Shown here: positions 5,742 to 9,765 of the stretch, piece by piece
Layout of the letters: every line of letters starts with the position of its first letter
How positions within the stretch are numbered: the stretch's first letter is position 1
From: Gammaproteobacteria bacterium
GTDB lineage: Bacteria > Pseudomonadota > Gammaproteobacteria > Acidiferrobacterales > Acidiferrobacteraceae
DNA length: 9,765 nt
NCBI GenBank assembly: GCA_028064935.1
Contig: JAPTWT010000119.1
Location: 1-9,765 of the forward strand
Reading direction: 5' to 3'
Translations under genes and position numbers: made by a program
Notes under the pieces: model-generated
The model's input: the letters and a program-made list of their open reading frames with translations, nothing else
Told to the model about the DNA's origin: nothing
The model's database searches: none

Positions 5742-6503
5742 ATGACAAAAATCAAAACGAGAGTTGGAGTCGCCGCGATATTTGCAACAGGTGTCGTGGG
5801 CGCGGGGGTGCCGATAGCGGCGCGAGCGGTGACCTACGCAACACTCATAAAGGAAGCCAAGGCGGGCAGTGAACGGGCGGCCCAGGAGATTCTGCGGGGA
5901 GCTCGAGCAGGGAATCCTGTTGCGGAGTTGGCCGCTGGCATCATATATCATGAAGGTTTGAGCCTTCCACAAAACGAGACGAAAGCAGTCTACTGGTATC
6001 GCAAAGCGGCGGTTCGAGGGAGCGCTTCGGCGGAAAACAACCTAGGTGTTGCGTACCACGATGGCCGGGGCGTCGCGCGCAACTACTCTTTGGCCGCGTA
6101 CTGGTTTAGGAAGGCTGCCGAACAAGGGCTGGCTGACGCAGAATATAGTTTGGGGTACGCCTATGGGCACGGCTTGGGGGTTGGGCAGAGTTTTTCCAAA
6201 GCAGTCTACTGGTGGAAAAAAGCGGCAGCGCAAGGCGACGCAAGCGCGGAATATGGTCTTGGGGCAGGTTATGCGCGTGGCTTGGGGGTCCCGCAGAGCT
6301 ACGGCAAGGCCGTCTACTGGTGGCGGAAGGCGGCAGCGCAAGGAGAAATGTACGCTGAGCTCAATTTAGGCTACGCGTTCGCGCTGGGTCACGCCGTCAC
6401 GAAAAATTACATAAAGGCCGCATATTGGTGGAAGAAGGCGGCGGCTCAAGGGAACGCATCAGCGGTACAGGACTTGCGAGTCCTTAGAAGGGATGGACAA
6501 TGA
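5742..6503 (+). CDS. Sec-exported Sel1-repeat protein
   Basis: This 253-residue protein has a Sec signal peptide (MTKIKTR, hydrophobic 8-25, likely cut after A-R-A at 29), so it should be periplasmic or surface-exposed. The rest is nearly all Sel1 repeats of 36 residues. Regular copies lie at about 95-130, 131-166, 167-202 and 203-238, preceded by a divergent copy at about 59-94. Each has the signature A-x-A-E-x-x-L-G ... A-x-Y-W-x-[KR]-K-A-A-x-Q-G. Sel1 repeats form alpha-solenoids that bind other proteins. GGGAG lies 6 bases before the start. The last codons overlap the next gene by 4 bases (ATGA), so the two are translationally coupled and likely act together. The repeats are also visible as related 108-bp DNA units. 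The specific partner is unknown. Confidence 0.85.
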   Translation: MTKIKTRVGVAAIFATGVVGAGVPIAARAVTYATLIKEAKAGSERAAQEILRGARAGNPVAELAAGIIYHEGLSLPQNETKAVYWYRKAAVRGSASAENNLGVAYHDGRGVARNYSLAAYWFRKAAEQGLADAEYSLGYAYGHGLGVGQSFSKAVYWWKKAAAQGDASAEYGLGAGYARGLGVPQSYGKAVYWWRKAAAQGEMYAELNLGYAFALGHAVTKNYIKAAYWWKKAAAQGNASAVQDLRVLRRDGQ

Positions 6504-7030
6504 TTAACGCGAGCAAAAAACGCCGTTCGGCAAGTAGTCCAGATGATTTGCGTGCCATACGGGCACATATGCACACCTACGGCGTTATCGTGGCCGTCTG
6601 GCTGGCGGTCGTTGTTCTCATCCCGGTCGTCTTCTACGCCACGAGCATTGGGCGTGCGTTCGACGACGAGCTTGGTGGTATTGTTGGCATGCTCATTTTG
6701 GTCCTATGGCTGGGCACCGTGTGGGCAGGTATCGGGCGCGTTTTCATCTTGGCGGTTGGGCTCCCGGGCCCAGCCCTTCGCTACTTGTGGACGGGGGATG
6801 CAGGACCATTAGCGACCCGCTGCAAAAAACTCGACGGTGTCTTAATCGGTGAGTGGGATACCGCGCCGCCCGCCGCGGACGACGCAGATTTCGAGGCTCC
6901 GCAATCCCTCGCGCGCCGGTCCGATAATGCGGACTACCCGTTCGGATATATCAATCCGGGCACGGGACTACCGATGCTCGAGAACTCGCTGCTCGATATT
7001 GGTGGCCACACCTGGGGCTCGGACAACTAG
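6500..7030 (+). CDS. Two-helix membrane protein with C-terminal NPGTGLPM tail
   Basis: This 176-residue protein starts inside the stop region of the Sel1 gene (ATGA overlap), with AGAAGG 8 bases upstream. A basic N-terminus is followed by helices at about 27-49 and 60-87, then a soluble tail. The tail is acidic and Ala/Pro-rich (121-135) and ends with YPFGYINPGTGLPM (147-159) and DIGGHTWG (166-173). A terminal block of the form NPxTGLPM followed by D-x-x-G-[NH]-x-[FYW]-G is one I recall at the ends of several small uncharacterised bacterial proteins, which suggests a conserved recognition tail; I cannot cite a named family. Coupling to a periplasmic Sel1 protein implies an envelope complex. 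It is convergent with the minus-strand gene ending at 7071. Function unknown. Confidence 0.75.
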   Translation: MINASKKRRSASSPDDLRAIRAHMHTYGVIVAVWLAVVVLIPVVFYATSIGRAFDDELGGIVGMLILVLWLGTVWAGIGRVFILAVGLPGPALRYLWTGDAGPLATRCKKLDGVLIGEWDTAPPAADDADFEAPQSLARRSDNADYPFGYINPGTGLPMLENSLLDIGGHTWGSDN

Positions 7031-7036
7031 GCCGCG

Positions 7037-7063
7037 GTGTGGCTATGGGCCGTGACCCCACAC
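7037..7063. terminator. Weak hairpin between convergent genes
   Basis: Six-bp arms GTGTGG (7037-7042) and CCACAC (7058-7063) flank a 15-base loop in the 40-bp gap between two converging genes. Position suits a shared transcription end; there is no T-tract. Confidence 0.25.
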
Positions 7064-7070
7064 GGAGGGG

Positions 7071-7637
7071 TTATACACGGCCCCCAGTGTCGGTAGCGCC
7101 CGCGGATATCGGCTGGGTTTCCTCCGCGTTGGGCAGTTCGTTGGCGGTCGCAGTATCCGGTGCGGATTCCTGTTCGCGGCTTGGCGGTCCAGGGCGGGCC
7201 ATCCGTATGGCCGCGACTTCCTGTATGACCGCAATACCCGCCTTTATCCAGGCCCGTGCCCATTCGACGTCGTACTCGGAGTGCAGTATGTCCCCGTCGT
7301 AGTGGATGAGCACTGCAGCGTTGCTGGGCCGGTCCCCGAGGCTGTAGATGGCGAATGGCTCATCGAGCATGTAAGCATCGAGGGCAAACAGCCAGGCTTG
7401 GCTCAAGAGCATGGGACGCTCGAGGTGGTCGTCCGCATAGTACACGTGAACGTCGAGTTGACCGGCCAAGTAAGGTGCCACTGCAAGGGCCGCTCCTTTC
7501 CGCGCGCTGTGTTCCAAGCGCCACTGCTCCTCGACTGCTTCGCGCATGAGTTGTGCTTGGGGCGAGTTTCGCTCGGCGTCACGCTCCGGCAGGATGCCGT
7601 CCTGGGGTATCAATTTGGGTTCAGTAGTTTCTGTCAT
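7071..7637 (-). CDS. Soluble conserved-looking protein downstream of traG, 188 residues
   Basis: I do not recognise this protein. The start at 7637 (MTETTEPKLIPQDG) has AGAGG 6 bases upstream. An in-frame reading from 7793 would run into the traG gene with no ribosome site and an implausible Ser/Arg-rich N-terminus. There is no signal peptide or membrane helix. The N-terminus (about 1-25) looks disordered. A globular core spans about 28-155, including an AEVEEQW-like helix near 38, the segment YLAGQLDVHVYYADD, LLSQAWLFALDAYML and VLIHYDGDILHSEYDVEWARAWIKAGI. The tail from about 160 is acidic, Pro/Thr-rich and probably disordered. It begins 139 bp after the traG stop on the same strand, the place where exclusion genes sit in F, but TraS is a membrane protein and this is not. 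It could be a cytosolic partner of the transfer system or simply cargo. Confidence 0.7.
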   Translation of the reverse strand: MTETTEPKLIPQDGILPERDAERNSPQAQLMREAVEEQWRLEHSARKGAALAVAPYLAGQLDVHVYYADDHLERPMLLSQAWLFALDAYMLDEPFAIYSLGDRPSNAAVLIHYDGDILHSEYDVEWARAWIKAGIAVIQEVAAIRMARPGPPSREQESAPDTATANELPNAEETQPISAGATDTGGRV

Positions 7638-7638
7638 A

Positions 7639-7682
7639 CGGGGCCTCTGGTAATGAGATTGTTCCGTGAGAGATAGGCCCCG
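7639..7682 (-). promoter_or_regulatory. Inverted repeat covering the ribosome site of the 188-residue gene
   Basis: Perfect 8-bp arms CGGGGCCT (7639-7646) and AGGCCCCG (7675-7682) flank a 28-base loop. In the minus-strand transcript the distal arm includes the end of the AGAGG ribosome site (7648-7644), so folding would partly hide it. This could limit translation when the gene is read through from traG. Confidence 0.35.
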
Positions 7683-7776
7683 CTGAAAATTCAGAAGGGC
7701 GGCGCTTAGCTCTGATGATGCGCAGAAGTCTATGAGCGGCTGGCGCCTGGCTCGATGACACGCCGTCGCGCTGCTG

Positions 7777-9765
7777 TTACTCGAACGGGACATCGTCTAT
7801 GTTGAACGGCACGGCGTCGGGGTTGAAGGGCTCGGCCGTCGCATCCTGTCCGGGCGCTGGGTCACTATCTCCTCCCGACGTGCTATTGCCACCCTCGTCA
7901 CCCTTCGCGGCATCCAGTCCACGCTTCGCAAGGTAGCCCTTGCCTAAATCTACGAGACCATTTTTGGCAACACCGAGGAGGGCTACGCCACCGACGCCGA
8001 GGAGTCCATTTCCAGTAACATCTCCTGGCGTATTCATACCGTGAGGCGTCGCGAGATTGAATGGGTCGGCACTATTGACGGCTCCGCGCGTATGTCGCAT
8101 GGCCTTTGCGGTATCGCGGAACTCCTCGTTAACAGCCCTCTCGGTGTGTTTGTCATACTTGGTTTCGCGCGCACGCGCTTCGCCGGCTGTCTCGACAGCT
8201 TGTTTTTGTACACCCTGTTGTTCTCCACTCAATGCCCTATCTATAGTGGCAGCCCCTGCGGTTGCCTCGGCACGCACATGTGTGGCTGTTGGCACCCCCT
8301 TGCTCGCAGCCTCCAGCGTGTGACCGGTTTGTGTCGCCATATCGTGGCCAAGGTTCGTCAGCGCGGCAGCGGTTTCTGCGTGACTCCCCACGGCTGTTCT
8401 TACGTTGCTGCGCCCCTTGTCTACAACATTTTTGTCGTGCCGCCACGCGTCGGCCACTCCGTTTTCAGTGGCAAACGAGGATGGACGGTGGTAGGTGACA
8501 CTTTGACTTACAGCCGCGGATGTGGCCCAAGTGCGGGCCTGCCGGAAGTCGTTTGTGGCGCTTGCCGTTTCCGACAGACCGCGGCTTATTGTCCGCTTGG
8601 TGTCTTCCGACAGGCCCGTGGTGTTGTGGTTCAGGTGCGACAGCATGGCTTGTATCGCGGCGTTTGTCTTGGAGTCGACCTTCAAGTCACCACTTCGGGC
8701 GCCCGATGTCTCCACTGTGGCCTGAGCGTTGTGCGAGGCGGACGATTTGAAATCGTTCCCCGTGGAGGAACCGGCCTTTAGGCCGCCCGTCGCGGACAGG
8801 CCCAACCCACCCAGAAATGCTCCCCATTTACCCGTTGGTTGTGCCCCTTCCTTGGACTGAATGGCGTTACCAAGCGATTTCCGCTGCCCGACGGTGAGTT
8901 TGGCGCCCAAGTCATAACCGAGATTTTTGGCTTCGTCCTCGGAAGACACGTGGCTCAGTCCCGCTCCCAATGCAGCGACTGCGCGGCTCGTCCCCGTATC
9001 ACTCGCACCGACGCTGGCACCGACACTCATGCCGGTTTGGCCGGTGTGGCCACTGGAGGTGCTGCTCATGACGCTGGCCAGTGCGGCCGCGCCTTCAGCT
9101 AGCCCGCGGTTCGCGGATTGGGAGGCCTGCTGGCTGTAACGGTGCTCCTGTGCCAAGGCATTCTGCACGGATTGTCCGGTAGTTCCGGTTGTGCCGCTTG
9201 TGTTGGTCCCGAACGGTGTACTTGTGGCAAAGCCAGTCTCGTTAAACTTTGTGTTAATACCCTCTCCAGGGACCGACACGTCCGTCACCCCCATCCCACC
9301 CGTCGTCCGCGCTGCCATCATGCGCTGGTGCAACGTTTCGTTGCCCATCGAGAAGTTCTCGAGGCTGACGTTGCCGGTAGCAGCCATGGCGCCGGCGGTC
9401 GTGGCGAAGCTCGAACCTACGGCACCGACCACGAAGTCGGTGAAGGCGAGGCCGCCCTTCACCAGGCCCCACGTGATAAGTGGCACAGTGGAGGCGAGGA
9501 AGCCCGCGGCGAGCTCCATGTTGGAGGTCATCTGCGTAATGACGCCCTGATTCATCATGGAGTAACCACCGGACGACCCAAGGGTCGGGCCGAGGGTCCC
9601 CTGGGCGTAAAGGGCGACGATGAAGTTGATGACCGACATGGTCGGCTCCCACAGGGCGAGCCAGATAAGCACCTGGCCGTAGGAGAGCAGGATGCGTTTG
9701 CCGGCGCCCGGGAGAACAACGACCGCGAGGATGATGGGCGCGATGCCGAGGATGAAGGCCTGCAG
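7777..9765 (-). CDS. traG: TraG-like mating-pair stabilisation protein, C-terminal part
   Basis: The frame is open to the right edge of the window (662 residues visible, beginning LQAFILGIAPIILAVVVLP), so the 5' end is missing; a start at the GTG at 9672 would be artificial. Hydrophobic segments at visible residues 3-19, 32-59 and 84-117 are the end of the multi-helix N-terminal domain, followed by GNVSLENFSMGN (131-142), resembling the GN-rich stretch typical of TraG of F-like systems. After this comes a long Ala/Ser/Thr/Gly-rich, largely helical hydrophilic region, then a short Gly-rich hydrophobic patch near 588-603 and an acidic tail ending PFNPDAVPFNIDDVPFE. In F, TraG works in pilus assembly (N-terminal domain), stabilises mating pairs through its periplasmic C-terminal domain, and is the target of TraS entry exclusion. 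Family identification is good; the extent of the C-terminal domain homology cannot be judged by eye. Confidence 0.85.
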   Translation of the reverse strand: MQAFILGIAPIILAVVVLPGAGKRILLSYGQVLIWLALWEPTMSVINFIVALYAQGTLGPTLGSSGGYSMMNQGVITQMTSNMELAAGFLASTVPLITWGLVKGGLAFTDFVVGAVGSSFATTAGAMAATGNVSLENFSMGNETLHQRMMAARTTGGMGVTDVSVPGEGINTKFNETGFATSTPFGTNTSGTTGTTGQSVQNALAQEHRYSQQASQSANRGLAEGAAALASVMSSTSSGHTGQTGMSVGASVGASDTGTSRAVAALGAGLSHVSSEDEAKNLGYDLGAKLTVGQRKSLGNAIQSKEGAQPTGKWGAFLGGLGLSATGGLKAGSSTGNDFKSSASHNAQATVETSGARSGDLKVDSKTNAAIQAMLSHLNHNTTGLSEDTKRTISRGLSETASATNDFRQARTWATSAAVSQSVTYHRPSSFATENGVADAWRHDKNVVDKGRSNVRTAVGSHAETAAALTNLGHDMATQTGHTLEAASKGVPTATHVRAEATAGAATIDRALSGEQQGVQKQAVETAGEARARETKYDKHTERAVNEEFRDTAKAMRHTRGAVNSADPFNLATPHGMNTPGDVTGNGLLGVGGVALLGVAKNGLVDLGKGYLAKRGLDAAKGDEGGNSTSGGDSDPAPGQDATAEPFNPDAVPFNIDDVPFE

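Noticed and set aside
5742..6503. Tandem DNA repeats as a CRISPR or satellite array
   Set aside because: The periodicity is explained by in-frame 36-residue Sel1 repeats; units diverge at the DNA level and there are no spacers.
7638..7793. Upstream extension of the 188-residue gene to 7793
   Set aside because: The added segment has no ribosome site and an implausible composition, while ATG at 7637 has AGAGG at good spacing.
8041..8781. 246-residue open frame antisense to traG
   Set aside because: Lies wholly inside the well-supported traG coding region, with low-complexity composition typical of an antisense shadow.

Overview
The window looks like part of an integrative conjugative element or conjugative plasmid from a moderately GC-rich proteobacterium. 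The evidence is two landmark genes of an F-type (mating-pair-stabilising) type IV secretion system on the minus strand. At the right edge is the C-terminal part of a TraG-like mating-pair stabilisation protein (7777-9765, running off the window). At the left is a secreted, cysteine-rich TraN-like protein (121-1677), followed after 4 bases by the start of another exported protein (1-116, running off the window). The host genus cannot be fixed from sequence alone; an acidophile such as Acidithiobacillus or another gamma-like proteobacterium is only a guess.

Between traG and traN lies about 6 kb of accessory DNA with genes on both strands. From right to left it holds: a soluble 188-residue protein just downstream of traG (minus); a convergent two-gene unit (plus) of a Sec-exported Sel1-repeat protein and a two-helix membrane protein ending in an NPGTGLPM-type tail, with a 4-base overlap; a Sel1-like lipoprotein (plus); a divergent small membrane protein of about 115 residues (minus); a gene-poor, hairpin-rich stretch of about 450 bp; a 57-residue basic protein with a near-perfect ribosome binding site (minus); and a membrane-anchored GAF-like sensor protein (plus) that diverges from traN.

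The genes plausibly divide into conjugation machinery (TraG, TraN, the next exported protein) and an envelope-directed cargo module (lipoprotein, periplasmic Sel1 protein, three predicted two-helix membrane proteins). In F-like elements the entry and surface exclusion genes traS and traT follow traG, so the position invites the idea that part of this cargo does exclusion or another envelope job. That is inference from position and localisation, not homology.

The most distinctive non-coding signal is at 3382-3562. It has a minus-strand promoter (TTGACA, 16 bases, TATAAG) whose -35 box lies in a perfect 10-bp inverted repeat. Downstream is a predicted leader with a GAAA-loop hairpin, a C(UUCG)G hairpin and a long bulged stem. 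No tRNA, rRNA, CRISPR array, transposase or integrase was seen.
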